Part shown: positions 9,243 through 17,353 of the stretch, piece by piece
Position numbering within the stretch: the stretch's first letter is position 1
How the letters are laid out: every line of letters starts with the position of its first letter
Source: Streptomyces tsukubensis
Lineage (GTDB): Bacteria; Actinomycetota; Actinomycetes; Streptomycetales; Streptomycetaceae
Assembly: GCF_003932715.1 (NCBI RefSeq)
Contig: NZ_CP020700.1
Span: 930,001 to 994,000, forward strand
Reading direction: 5' to 3'
Length of the DNA stretch: 64,000 nt
Program-made: the position numbers and the translations under genes
The notes under the pieces: model-generated
Databases searched by the model: none
What the model was told of the DNA's origin: nothing
The model's input: the letters and a program-made list of their open reading frames with translations, nothing else

Positions 9243-10354
9243 GTCCTGTCCGGGCGAGCGGCGGCGCCCCCGTCGTACCAGGAGCCCGCGAGGACCTCGG
9301 TGGTGAAACCGGGGCCGAAGGCGAGGATCAGGCCCCGGGAGCCGTGCTCAGGGGAGCCGTTGTCGTGGTGGCGCCGGAGGACGTCGAAGACGGAGACGCT
9401 GGAGGTGTTCCCCACCCGGGCCATGCTCTCCCGGCTGTGCCGCAGGGTGCCGGGGGGCAGTTCCAGCCCCGCTTCGACGCCGTCCATGATGACCGGCCCG
9501 CCCGTATGGGAGACGCAGAAGCCCAGGTCGGACGGGGTCCAGCCGAGTTCGGCGAGGAAGGCCGCGATCTCGGGCACCACCCGGGGGACCGTGGAGCGGA
9601 CCCTCGGGTCGGTGCGGAAGTGGAAGCCGTGCTCCGAGGTGCTGCCCGCGATCACCGACTGGGTGGCGGGGAGCAGATGCTGCCGTACGGCGCGGATCCG
9701 GAAGCCCGTGGTCCCCGGGGACGCGCGGCGCAGTACGGCGGCGGCCGCGCCGTCGCCGAAGACGCCGTTGGAGATGAAGTCGCTGAGGGAGTGCTGTTCG
9801 GGCTGGAAGGAGAGGGAGCTGATCTCCGCGGCGACGACGAGGACCGTCGCTTCGGGGTACCCCTGGAGGAAGTGGAAGGCCTCCGCGAGCGCGGAGGCCC
9901 CGGCGGCGCAGCCCAACTGCTGGATGGGGGTGCGCCGTACCGTCGGCCGGCAGCCGATCTCCTGGGCGATCCAGGCGTCGGGGCCCGGCAGGGCGTAGCC
10001 GGTGCAGGAGACGAAGACGAAGGCGTCGACATCGGCGGCGTCGGCACCGGCGTACTCCAGTGCCTGCTGCGCGGCCGCGGCACCGAGCCGGACGGCCTCC
10101 GTGCGGTAGTGGGCGTTGCGCCGGCCGAAGGAGCGGGGTGCCAGCATGGCGGGGAGTCCGGCGACCAGGCTGCGGGTCCGCACGGTGGTGCTGCGCATCA
10201 GGTCGAGTCCGCGCTCGACGTGGGGTATCCGGGCGAAGTGGTCGCCGAGGGCGCTGATGATCTCCTCCTGGGTCACCACGTGCTCGGGGAGGACGACCGC
10301 GGGGCGGTGGACGGCGACGTGGGTCCGGGGTTGGCGCGCAGGTGTGATCGTCAC
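9239..10354 (-). CDS. Type III polyketide synthase
   Basis: Chalcone/stilbene-synthase-fold enzyme that condenses malonyl-type extender units on an acyl-CoA starter. The 371-residue protein has the catalytic Cys in QQLGCAAGAS (about 149), His in CVSHTGGP (about 283) and Asn in RVGNTSSVSVFD (about 316), plus the C-terminal GLILAFGPGFTTEVLAGSW. The motifs resemble streptomycete enzymes of the germicidin-synthase/RppA group, though I cannot assign the product. The GTG at 10354 is chosen because GAAGGAAG lies 5 bases before it and the family starts near there. An upstream in-frame ATG exists. The gene is divergent from the cysteine desulfurase across 394 bp. No tailoring enzyme is adjacent. Confidence 0.9.
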   Translation of the reverse strand: MTITPARQPRTHVAVHRPAVVLPEHVVTQEEIISALGDHFARIPHVERGLDLMRSTTVRTRSLVAGLPAMLAPRSFGRRNAHYRTEAVRLGAAAAQQALEYAGADAADVDAFVFVSCTGYALPGPDAWIAQEIGCRPTVRRTPIQQLGCAAGASALAEAFHFLQGYPEATVLVVAAEISSLSFQPEQHSLSDFISNGVFGDGAAAAVLRRASPGTTGFRIRAVRQHLLPATQSVIAGSTSEHGFHFRTDPRVRSTVPRVVPEIAAFLAELGWTPSDLGFCVSHTGGPVIMDGVEAGLELPPGTLRHSRESMARVGNTSSVSVFDVLRRHHDNGSPEHGSRGLILAFGPGFTTEVLAGSWYDGGAAARPDRT

Positions 10355-10748
10355 GGCTGCTTCCTTCGGGTGGGGGGAGTGCGCGGGACACATGAGGTGT
10401 GTGTGGGGGGTCCGTGCGTGAGGAAGCATGCGGCGCCGGATATCGCACGGCAAGATCGTCTTTCGGACAGCGCGGCCGGTCCGCCGGAGTACGCGGCCGG
10501 GGGCGGGTGCGGGTGCTCCGCGGTGGGGCCGGGCCGGGTGCGGGCGGCCGGTGGTGGGGCCGGGCCGGGTGGCCCGGGAGGGCCGCTCGGGCGGAGCAGG
10601 TTCCGGGCGGAGCGCAACGAGCCTCCCCCGCAGAGAACTTCATATCCTTGTCATCAGCTGGGATGATCTTCACGGCCGGGTGGAACGCGGTCGGCACCAG
10701 AGACGGACCGCCCGGGACCGGCGTGGTCCACGGAGCCCCGGAGGACGT
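10355..10748. other. Intergenic region, divergent promoters expected
   Basis: This 394-bp gap separates the divergent polyketide synthase and desulfurase genes. Open frames here are short, Arg/Gly/Pro-rich and lack ribosome sites, so I see no gene. The stretch around 10632-10670 is relatively AT-rich and could hold the plus-strand promoter. I cannot name hexamers with confidence. Confidence 0.5.
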
Positions 10749-11999
10749 GTGCAGGACACCACCCCGGGCGGCCCGGACGCCGCCCCCGCAGTGTTGAGCC
10801 CCCTGGCCGCCGGGCCGCTGCCGCCCCCTCCGGGGTTCGCGGACGGGCCGGTGTATCTCGACTTCAACGCCACCACCCCGGTGGACCCCCGGGTCGCGGA
10901 GGCGATGCTGCCGTATCTCACCGGCCACTTCGGGAATCCGTCCAGCGGTCATCCGTATGCGGAGGCGCCCCGGCGGGCACTGGCCGGGGCCCGGGCGCTG
11001 GTCGCCGGACTGATCGGCGCCCGCCCCGGCGAGGTGGTGTTCACCGGGTCCGGTTCGGAGGCCGATCTGCTGGCCCTGCGCGGTGCGGTCCTGGCCTCCG
11101 GCCGGCCGCGTCCGCATATCGTCACGCAGGCCACGGAGCATCCCGCGGTGCTGGAGACCTGCCGGGCGCTGGAGCGGCTGCACGGCGCGCGGGTGACGGT
11201 GCTGCCGGTCGACGGCCGGGGTCTCGTCGATCCGGCCGTGCTGGCCGCCGCGCTCACCGACGACACGGCCCTGGTGTCCGTGATGGCGGCCAACAACGAG
11301 ACCGGCGCGCTCCAGCCGGTCGCCGCGCTCGCCGCGGCGGCGCATGCGCGCGGGGCGCTGTTCCACTGCGACGCGGCCCAGGCGGTGGGGAAGGTCCCGG
11401 TCGACGTCGGTGCGCTGGGGGTGGATCTGCTGACCGTGGTGGGGCACAAGATGTACGCGCCGAAGGGGTCGGCCGCCCTGTACGTCCGCGACGGGGTGGC
11501 GCTGGAGCCCGTTGTGTACGGGGGTGCCCAGGAACGCGGACTGCGCGCCGGTACGGAGAACGTGGCCCTGGCCGTCGCCCTCGGCGCCGCCGCGGAGATC
11601 GCGGCCGGGGAGCTGGCCGGGGGCGGCCCGGACCGGACCACGGCCCTGCGCGACCGGCTGCACGACCGGCTGGCGGCGGAGCTGTCGGGCCGGGTCCGGC
11701 TCAACGGACCGGAGCGGGAACGGCTGCCGAACACGCTGAACATCAGTGTCGAGGGGGCGCTCGGCCATGAACTCCTCGCCGCGGCGGGCGGGATCGCCGC
11801 ATCGACCGGCTCGGCCTGCCACAGCGGCACCCGTTCCCCCTCCCCCACGCTGACCGCCATGGGGTTCGCGCCCGCCCGGGCCCTGGGGGCGCTGCGGCTG
11901 TCCCTGGGCCGCTGGACCACGGCGGAGGACGTCGAGACGGCCGCGGCGGCCCTGACGGCTGCCGCCCGGCGGACGGGGCAGGACGGGCTGCAGGACTGA
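10749..11999 (+). CDS. Cysteine desulfurase (NifS/IscS family)
   Basis: PLP enzyme that moves sulfur from L-cysteine to an active-site cysteine. The 416-residue protein has the family start VYLDFNATTPVDPRV, the ATEHPAVLE His motif, NNETGALQPV, the HCDAAQAVGKVPVDV segment, the PLP Lys in VGHKMYAPKG (about 234) and the persulfide Cys in STGSACHSGT (about 357). The GTG at 10749 has GGAGGA close upstream (short spacing), so a start at a GTG about 14 codons further in is possible. The first about 33 residues are Pro/Ala/Gly-rich and not family sequence. No IscU/SufU or thiolation partner lies next to it, so the acceptor (Fe-S, tRNA, or a natural product) is unknown. Confidence 0.88.
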   Translation: MQDTTPGGPDAAPAVLSPLAAGPLPPPPGFADGPVYLDFNATTPVDPRVAEAMLPYLTGHFGNPSSGHPYAEAPRRALAGARALVAGLIGARPGEVVFTGSGSEADLLALRGAVLASGRPRPHIVTQATEHPAVLETCRALERLHGARVTVLPVDGRGLVDPAVLAAALTDDTALVSVMAANNETGALQPVAALAAAAHARGALFHCDAAQAVGKVPVDVGALGVDLLTVVGHKMYAPKGSAALYVRDGVALEPVVYGGAQERGLRAGTENVALAVALGAAAEIAAGELAGGGPDRTTALRDRLHDRLAAELSGRVRLNGPERERLPNTLNISVEGALGHELLAAAGGIAASTGSACHSGTRSPSPTLTAMGFAPARALGALRLSLGRWTTAEDVETAAAALTAAARRTGQDGLQD

Positions 12000-12063
12000 A
12001 CGGAATTGCCGGGCCGGGCGTTTCCGCGCCCGGCCCGGCAGCTGCGGCAGCCGCCCGATGCTG

Positions 12064-12690
12064 CTACAGCCCCGCGGGAGTGTCGCAGCCCGCGTCGCGG
12101 TGGCTCTGGCGTGCCACCGCGAGCGCCAGGTCCCGTACCGTGTCCCGGGCCGCCGCCGTATCGTCGGTCCGCCCGCCCTCCGGCAGCCGTACGGTCACGC
12201 TCAGACTGCGGGCCCCCTCGGGCGACTGGCCCGCGGGGGCGCACGGCACCAGGACCGCCGCGGCGCGCGCGGACGCCCGGCCGCTGTCGCCCGGTCCGAA
12301 GGGGCGGGTCTCGCCGTCCGGGTAGTCCCGTCCCCGTACGGAGTCGAACCAGCCGGCCACGGGTTCGGTGGCCAGCATCTCGGTGTCCGCGACGAAGAGG
12401 ACCTTCTTGTCGTCGCCGCGGATCCGGCAGGCGGTGGCGTACCCGTCCGCCTTCTGCACCCGGCGTTCGGCGGTCTCGGCGTCGACCGTGTACGAACCGG
12501 CGGTGGGCAGCACCGTGTTCAGTGCCTTCGCGGCCGCCTCGGCGGGCCCGAGCTGCGAGCAGAGCCGGCCCGCCGTGATCTCGGCGTCGTCGTCGCCGGG
12601 CCCGGGTGCGACGAGGGCGAAGTACACGGTGCCCGCCGCGACCAGGGAGGCCGCGGTCACTCCGGTGATGAAAAGGTTCTTCCTGCGCAT
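12064..12690 (-). CDS. Secreted or membrane-anchored protein of unknown function
   Basis: I do not recognise a family. The 208-residue protein starts MRRKNLFITG and has one N-terminal hydrophobic segment (about residues 8-28, ending AAGTVYFALVAPGPG), then an extracytoplasmic Ala/Gly-rich domain with four cysteines that could form disulfides. The ATG at 12690 is preferred because GGAGAA lies about 9 bases upstream. The GTG at 12699 overlaps the stop of the preceding gene (GTGA) and is the alternative. It is the last gene of a three-gene operon with two WXG100-like proteins, so it may be a partner or a sensor of the same system. Confidence 0.7.
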   Translation of the reverse strand: MRRKNLFITGVTAASLVAAGTVYFALVAPGPGDDDAEITAGRLCSQLGPAEAAAKALNTVLPTAGSYTVDAETAERRVQKADGYATACRIRGDDKKVLFVADTEMLATEPVAGWFDSVRGRDYPDGETRPFGPGDSGRASARAAAVLVPCAPAGQSPEGARSLSVTVRLPEGGRTDDTAAARDTVRDLALAVARQSHRDAGCDTPAGL

Positions 12691-12695
12691 GCCCG

Positions 12696-14981
12696 TCACT
12701 TCTCCGAGTCCAGGGTCCGGGGGATGGCCTCACCGTCGATGTGGTTCTTCACGTTCGTCGTCGCGTGGTCGAAACCCCGCTCCGCGGCGGAGGCGATGGT
12801 CCGCTCCAGGGCGGGGTTCGGCGCCTTCGCGGCCTCGCCCGCGGCGGCGGCCTCGCGCTCCAGCAGCCGGTAGGTGTCGTCGTGGGTGGAGTCCCACTTC
12901 GTCCCGTTCCGGTAGAGCACGTCGTCCGTGCTGTCCTTCTTCATGCCGTCGGTGATGGAGCCGATCGCCGCCTCGGCGAAGGTGCCCGCGAGTTCGCCCG
13001 CGACGATGGCGCCGGGACCTGCGGTCGGCGCCACCAGCAGACCGATACCGGTACCGGCGAGCGCACCGCCCCAGGTCCCGGCGGCGTCCAGGGCGCCGTT
13101 GTACTTGGCGTCGTGCGCGGCGCCCTGCACTTCGGCCTCGTAGGCCCGGCCGCCGCCCAGGATGCCCTGCACCTCGCCCATGGCCTCCGCGGCCCGCATC
13201 GACGCCGTGACCCCCTTGTCGTCCTTGATGAAGGCGTCCGGGTTGGCGGCATGGTATTCGAGGAGGTTCGAGGTGTAGTTGTGCTGGCCCAGGGTGACCG
13301 CGGCATAGCCCTCGGGGTTGCGGCCCAGGGTGTACAGGAAGCGGGTCGCATCGCCCTGGTCGATGTCGGCGGTCGCGCCGGGCGCGATGAAGACGTCCGC
13401 CTCACCCTTCTCACCGGCGCTGAAGGCCCGGTTGATATCGGGCATGTACTCGGCGGTCATCTGGCCGAAGCTGTCCGACATATAGCCGTTCTTGAGGAGC
13501 CGGTCGGGGTTGTCCGACACGGATTCCACGACGTTCTTGTAGAGCGACGCCTGCTCGGGCGAGTGGGCCACGGTCTCCGAGGTCGGCAGCTCGCCCGCCG
13601 GGTGCCCGGTCGTCGCCGCTTCCAGGGCCGCGGCGAGGTAGTTCTTGCCCGAGATGCTCTGCTCGCCCTCGGAGTCCTCTTCCTGCATCCAGTCCCGCTC
13701 CTCGAAGAGGTACTGGAAGTTGCTGAGGTCGACATGGCCCTTCTTGCCGTCGTCGTCCGTATCCCGCTTGAACGGATTGCCCTCGGCGTCCTTGTCGATG
13801 AACTCGGCGTTGAAGAACGCCGTCGCCGCGTCGGGGCTGTTGGAGAGGGCCTTCATATAGCCGGTCATCGGGTCGAAGCCGAAGTCCGTGCCCGTGGCGT
13901 TCAGATGCGGCCAGAGACCGCCGCCGTGGTAGCCCCAGATCTGCTCGGGACGCTGCCCGTTGCGGATGCCCTCCTGCTCCCGGGCCAGCATCCCGGTGCC
14001 GTAGCTGTTCAGGAAGTCGTCGTCGTAGTCGCCCCACCGCATCAGATTGGACATCACGACATAGCCGGAGAGTCCATTGAGGGCCCCGACCGGCTTGTCG
14101 GCCGCCTGGAGCATGTCCGACTTCCAGACCGACATCTCCGGTGAGCCGCTCTGGGTGGCGTTGGCCAGGGTCAGGCTCAGGTTCTTCTGCAGCTCCGCGT
14201 ACTGGTCGAGCCGTTTTCCGTCGGCCGCGTGGTCGCGGGCGTTCGGGTCGTTGAGCTTCGCCCAGAAGTCGAGGGTGCCCTGCGCGCCGAGCTGCTGGGC
14301 GAAGGTCGAGGCGAAGAGGTCGTCGCCGTGGTGTGCCGCGAGCCCGGCGTTGAGCCGGTCGAACTCCTCGGCCGTGAGCTTGCCCGGGTCCTTCTTGGCG
14401 AGGGCCGCCAGCTCCTCGGCCTTCTTGACGGCGTTCGCCGCCTGGTCGCGGTCCTGGTACGAGGCGTCCCCGAAGCCCTTGTCGGCCTGGGCGACCAGGG
14501 CGCGCAGCACCCGGGAAGCGGTGCTGTCGCTCTCGGTGGCCTTGGCGAGGATGCCCTGGATCCGGTCGCGCACCCCGTCGACGTCGCCCTGCTTCACGTC
14601 CTTCCCGGCGTCGCCGTCGGCGGCCCGGACGACGAAGCCCGATCCGTCGGGACGTACCGAGATATTGCGGGCCTGCGCGGTGGATATCGCCTCGTCCAGC
14701 TCTCCTTTGAACCCCCGCAGTTCGCCCGCGGTGTCCTTGAGGATGTTCCGGATGGACTCGGCCTGGGTGTGGGCGTCCGCGAACTCTCCGACCGTCTTGC
14801 CGATGAACTTCCGGGAGACGTCCGAGTTCACCCCCCGCCAGTCGGCACCGTAGGCGGTGGCCTTGAGGCCCTCGTTGGCGGCCGTGTCCAGGCTCTTCAG
14901 ATTCTTGACCAGGGTGCTCCAGTCGGTGACCGCGGCGTCGAGCTTGCCGAAGTTGGCATGGAGAAGAGTGTCGAAGTCCAC
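12696..14981 (-). CDS. Large WXG100-like protein (possibly DUF6571 type)
   Basis: The 761-residue protein begins with a helical domain that looks like an ESX/WXG substrate: MDFDTLLHANFGKLDAAVTD, then an ADWRG turn near residue 48 (the WxG position) and a second amphipathic helix. A long helical middle follows, with an Asp/Gly-rich insertion (KDAEGNPFKRDTDDDGKKGH) that resembles a calcium-binding loop, and near the C-terminus a glycine-zipper-like hydrophobic segment (GALAGTGIGLLVAPTAG). I recall similar uncharacterised streptomycete proteins being called DUF6571. The GTG start at 14981 directly abuts the TAA of the preceding gene. No known toxin domain is visible at the C-terminus. Confidence 0.75.
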   Translation of the reverse strand: MDFDTLLHANFGKLDAAVTDWSTLVKNLKSLDTAANEGLKATAYGADWRGVNSDVSRKFIGKTVGEFADAHTQAESIRNILKDTAGELRGFKGELDEAISTAQARNISVRPDGSGFVVRAADGDAGKDVKQGDVDGVRDRIQGILAKATESDSTASRVLRALVAQADKGFGDASYQDRDQAANAVKKAEELAALAKKDPGKLTAEEFDRLNAGLAAHHGDDLFASTFAQQLGAQGTLDFWAKLNDPNARDHAADGKRLDQYAELQKNLSLTLANATQSGSPEMSVWKSDMLQAADKPVGALNGLSGYVVMSNLMRWGDYDDDFLNSYGTGMLAREQEGIRNGQRPEQIWGYHGGGLWPHLNATGTDFGFDPMTGYMKALSNSPDAATAFFNAEFIDKDAEGNPFKRDTDDDGKKGHVDLSNFQYLFEERDWMQEEDSEGEQSISGKNYLAAALEAATTGHPAGELPTSETVAHSPEQASLYKNVVESVSDNPDRLLKNGYMSDSFGQMTAEYMPDINRAFSAGEKGEADVFIAPGATADIDQGDATRFLYTLGRNPEGYAAVTLGQHNYTSNLLEYHAANPDAFIKDDKGVTASMRAAEAMGEVQGILGGGRAYEAEVQGAAHDAKYNGALDAAGTWGGALAGTGIGLLVAPTAGPGAIVAGELAGTFAEAAIGSITDGMKKDSTDDVLYRNGTKWDSTHDDTYRLLEREAAAAGEAAKAPNPALERTIASAAERGFDHATTNVKNHIDGEAIPRTLDSEK

Positions 14982-15500
14982 TTACTTGTCGTCCTTCTTC
15001 TTCTCGTCGCCGTCGCCGTACGCCTCGTTGCGCTTCCCGGGCGGGCCGACCCGCTCGTCGAATCCGGATGCGAGGGCGGCGATGCTGCTCATCTCGCGCT
15101 CGATGAAGACCTCGTCACCGGCGTGGGCGTTCTTGGTGAAGTCCATATGGTTCGAGATATGGGCGCAGGCGTCCATCAGATCCGAGAGGGAGGACATCCA
15201 CTTGATGCTCACCTGGGTGAGCGCGCCGCCCAGATCGAAGCCCTGGCCGGCGAGATCGGTGCCCGCGGAGTCGGTGGTCTTCTCGGCCACCCGTCCCTCG
15301 TTCCACAGCCGGTTGTAGAGCTCGAACGCCTGGTCGCCGACCTTGGCCAGATGCTGCTGGTCGACCTTGAGGTCGCCCTGGCTGTTCGTGGACAGCGTCT
15401 TGCCGTCGCCGGGCTCGTCGGGCACCCGGTTCAACTGCATCTGTGTCGACTGCCGCTCGACGGCCGCCGTTTTCAACTGCTCCCACTCGTCCCACGCCAT
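14982..15500 (-). CDS. Small helical partner of the WXG100-like protein
   Basis: The 172-residue protein starts MAWDEWEQLK with GGGAGGGG upstream of the ATG at 15500. It is alpha-helical, hydrophilic and has no signal peptide, and it ends in a charged KKKDDK tail. The core (LAKVGDQAFELYNRLWNEGRV, then SLSDLMDACAHISNHMDFTK) has the heptad pattern of WXG100/EsxA-like or LXG-chaperone helices. The trio with the large WXG-like protein and a membrane-anchored protein suggests a type VII-secretion-like substrate pair. No ESX ATPase gene is in the window, so secretion is inferred. Confidence 0.75.
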   Translation of the reverse strand: MAWDEWEQLKTAAVERQSTQMQLNRVPDEPGDGKTLSTNSQGDLKVDQQHLAKVGDQAFELYNRLWNEGRVAEKTTDSAGTDLAGQGFDLGGALTQVSIKWMSSLSDLMDACAHISNHMDFTKNAHAGDEVFIEREMSSIAALASGFDERVGPPGKRNEAYGDGDEKKKDDK

Positions 15501-15786
15501 GGCGGGATCCCCTCCCCGTTGGTTGCGCACTGTGCAGCGGACGGGTCCGCGCCACGAACCCCGCCCTGCCGCCCGCGCCCCAGGGCGTCAGGATCCGGCC
15601 GGATCGGGGGCTCTCGGCCATCGAGCCCGTCGACGCGGCCCATTCTGCTACGCGCCGTAGGAGTCGATTCTCAGCCGTGTGCAGGAAGTGGGGAGGTTAC
15701 ATGACGACTCCGCCGGATGGCCGGAATGAATCGTACGCGAGACCCGAATACGGGCGTCCGCACGGCTCACCGGCGCCCGGCCGCGG
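15501..15786. other. Intergenic region upstream of the WXG-like operon
   Basis: This gap is expected to hold the minus-strand promoter of the WXG-like operon. A plus-strand reading frame starts at 15701 (MTTPPDGRNESYARPEYG) with a good GGGGAGG ribosome site, but it runs about 60 codons antisense into the sigma-factor gene as Arg-rich sequence, so I do not call it a gene. Confidence 0.4.
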
Positions 15787-15829
15787 CCTGACGTCCCTAC
15801 GGCCCGGACCGGACCGTACGGGCGTCAGG
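15787..15829 (-). terminator. Hairpin at the 3' end of the sigma-factor gene
   Basis: CCTGACGTCCCTACGG (15787-15802) pairs with CCGTACGGGCGTCAGG (15814-15829), 16-base arms with one mismatch and one G-T pair and an 11-base loop. One arm contains the TGA stop of the sigma gene. There is no T-tract, which is common in high-GC actinobacteria. Confidence 0.6.
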
Positions 15830-16607
15830 CGGCGCCGGACAGGGTCCGGTGCCGCAGTTCCGAACAGGTGTCGCTCAGCAGACGGGAGACGTGCATCTGC
15901 GAGATCCCGCACTCCTCGGCGATCCGGCTCTGGGTCATGCCCCGGAAGAAACGGAGATAGAGGATGCGCTGCTCGCGTTCCGGCAGTTCCGCGATCAGCG
16001 GGGTGACCGCCACCCGGTCGACCACGGTGTCCAGCTCGGGATCGGGCGCGCCGAGGGTGTCCGCGAGGGTCGACCCCTCACCGGGCGCACCGGGCGCGAG
16101 CTCGGCGTCGAGGGAGAGCGCCGCGTAGGCGTGCAGTGCGGAGAGGCCCTCCAGGACGTCCTCCGGGTCCAGACCGGCGCGGGCGGCGATATCGGCGGGG
16201 GTCGGTTCCCGGCCGGAGCCTGCGAGGTCCCGGTGGGCCGTACGGACCAGGCCGCGCAGTTCCTGGGTACGGCGCGGGACCCGCAGCAGCCAGGTGTGGT
16301 CCCGGAAGTGCCGGCGGACCTCGCCGGTGATCGTCGGGACCGCATAGCTCTCGAAGGCCGGCCCGCGGTCGGGGTCGTATCCGTCCACGGCCTTGACCAG
16401 CCCGAGCGCGGCGACCTGGCACAGATCGTCGAGTGGTTCGCCGCGGTTGCGGTAGCGGGCGGCGATCCGGTGGGCCATCGGCAGCCAGTCGCGGACCAGT
16501 CCGTCCCGCAGGGCGTCGTGCTCCACCCCGGGGGGCAGGGCGGCGAGCCGCCGGAAGTCGGCCGCGGTGTCGGGGGCGTCGTCGTGAGAGTGCCGTCGGC
16601 GGGCCAC
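15825..16607 (-). CDS. RNA polymerase sigma factor, SigB/SigF/SigG-type
   Basis: Group 3 stress or developmental sigma factor. The 260-residue protein has region 2 (LVRDWLPMAHRIAARYRNRGEPLDDLCQVAALGLVKAVDGYDPDRG, FESYAVPTITGEVRRHFRD, WLLRVPRRTQEL), region 3 (PTPADIAARAGLDPEDVLEGL) and region 4 with the -35-binding HTH (MTQSRIAEECGISQMHVSRLLS). The start is GTG at 16607 (MARRRHS) with AGGTGA upstream, or GTG at 16616, three codons earlier. No anti-sigma factor or anti-anti-sigma gene is next to it, so control by a distant RsbW/RsbV-like pair is likely. Confidence 0.9.
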   Translation of the reverse strand: MARRRHSHDDAPDTAADFRRLAALPPGVEHDALRDGLVRDWLPMAHRIAARYRNRGEPLDDLCQVAALGLVKAVDGYDPDRGPAFESYAVPTITGEVRRHFRDHTWLLRVPRRTQELRGLVRTAHRDLAGSGREPTPADIAARAGLDPEDVLEGLSALHAYAALSLDAELAPGAPGEGSTLADTLGAPDPELDTVVDRVAVTPLIAELPEREQRILYLRFFRGMTQSRIAEECGISQMHVSRLLSDTCSELRHRTLSGAA

Positions 16608-16795
16608 GCTGATCACCTGTTCCGGGGAAGGGGGATCGTCACATACCACCGGCCGGGGCGGCGCCTGCGCCGCCGTACGGTCGTCGGCGGGGGCGCGGGG
16701 CCCTCGGGCCGGGCAGCTGCGCACCTGCCCCGCTTCCACCCTGCCAAACCGGTCGCCGTCCCGCACCCCGTACTCCGTTCGGCCCGTCCGGGGCC

Positions 16796-17293
16796 TCAGC
16801 GCCCGTTCCGCAGCCGGATCCACAGCGGCAGGACGAACCAGCACAGCACGAACCAGAGCGCCATCGGGACGACCAGCCAGACGGCGAGGGGGTTGTGGAG
16901 GGCGACGCGCAGGACGAGCAGCAGGGCGGCGGCCATCGTGCAGAGCAGGAGCACCAGGCCGATGACGGTGAGCCGGGAGGCCAGGTCCACCGTTCTCGGC
17001 TTCATCCGGTGTCCGGTGAGCATCCGGTGCAGCGCCACCGGTCCGACCAGGGCGCCGGTGGCGGCCGCGCCGAGGAGGACGGTGATCACATAGATGTTCC
17101 GGTCGACGGGCCCCAGTTCGGTGAACCGGGGCTGGAAGACCACGGTCAGCAGGAAGCCGAAGAGGATCTGGACGCCCGTCTGGGCGACCCTGACCTCCTG
17201 GAGCAGTTCGGCCCAGAGGCGGTCCGCCCGCTCGTCCTCCGATTCGTCCCGTCCTCGTCTGCGGTGGGCGTCTTCCCGTACCGGTTCCGTCAT
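16796..17293 (-). CDS. Four-helix integral membrane protein (DUF6328-like)
   Basis: The 165-residue protein has a charged cytoplasmic N-terminus (MTEPVREDAHRRRGRDESED) and four predicted membrane segments: VQILFGFLLTVVFQPRF, NIYVITVLLGAAATGALVG, RLTVIGLVLLLCTMAAALLLVL and LAVWLVVPMALWFVLCWFVL. The phrase ELLQEVRVAQTGVQILFGFLL is typical of an actinobacterial family that I recall as DUF6328, often near stress sigma factors. Function is unknown. The ATG at 17293 has GGAGAGGAG upstream. Confidence 0.8.
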   Translation of the reverse strand: MTEPVREDAHRRRGRDESEDERADRLWAELLQEVRVAQTGVQILFGFLLTVVFQPRFTELGPVDRNIYVITVLLGAAATGALVGPVALHRMLTGHRMKPRTVDLASRLTVIGLVLLLCTMAAALLLVLRVALHNPLAVWLVVPMALWFVLCWFVLPLWIRLRNGR

Positions 17294-17353
17294 GGGCTCT
17301 CCTCTCCGGCGGCGGCATAGGCGTAGGCGAAGGCGTCGTGCGGCCGGCCCGGG

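Noticed and set aside
10351..10617. 88-codon minus-strand frame upstream of the polyketide synthase
   Set aside because: Pro/Arg-rich and lacks a ribosome site. Likely promoter DNA.
15701..16006. 101-codon plus-strand frame with a good GGGGAGG site (MTTPPDGRNESYARPEYG)
   Set aside because: Runs about 60 codons antisense into the sigma-factor gene as Arg-rich sequence. The ribosome site may be chance. Left as an open question in the intergenic feature.
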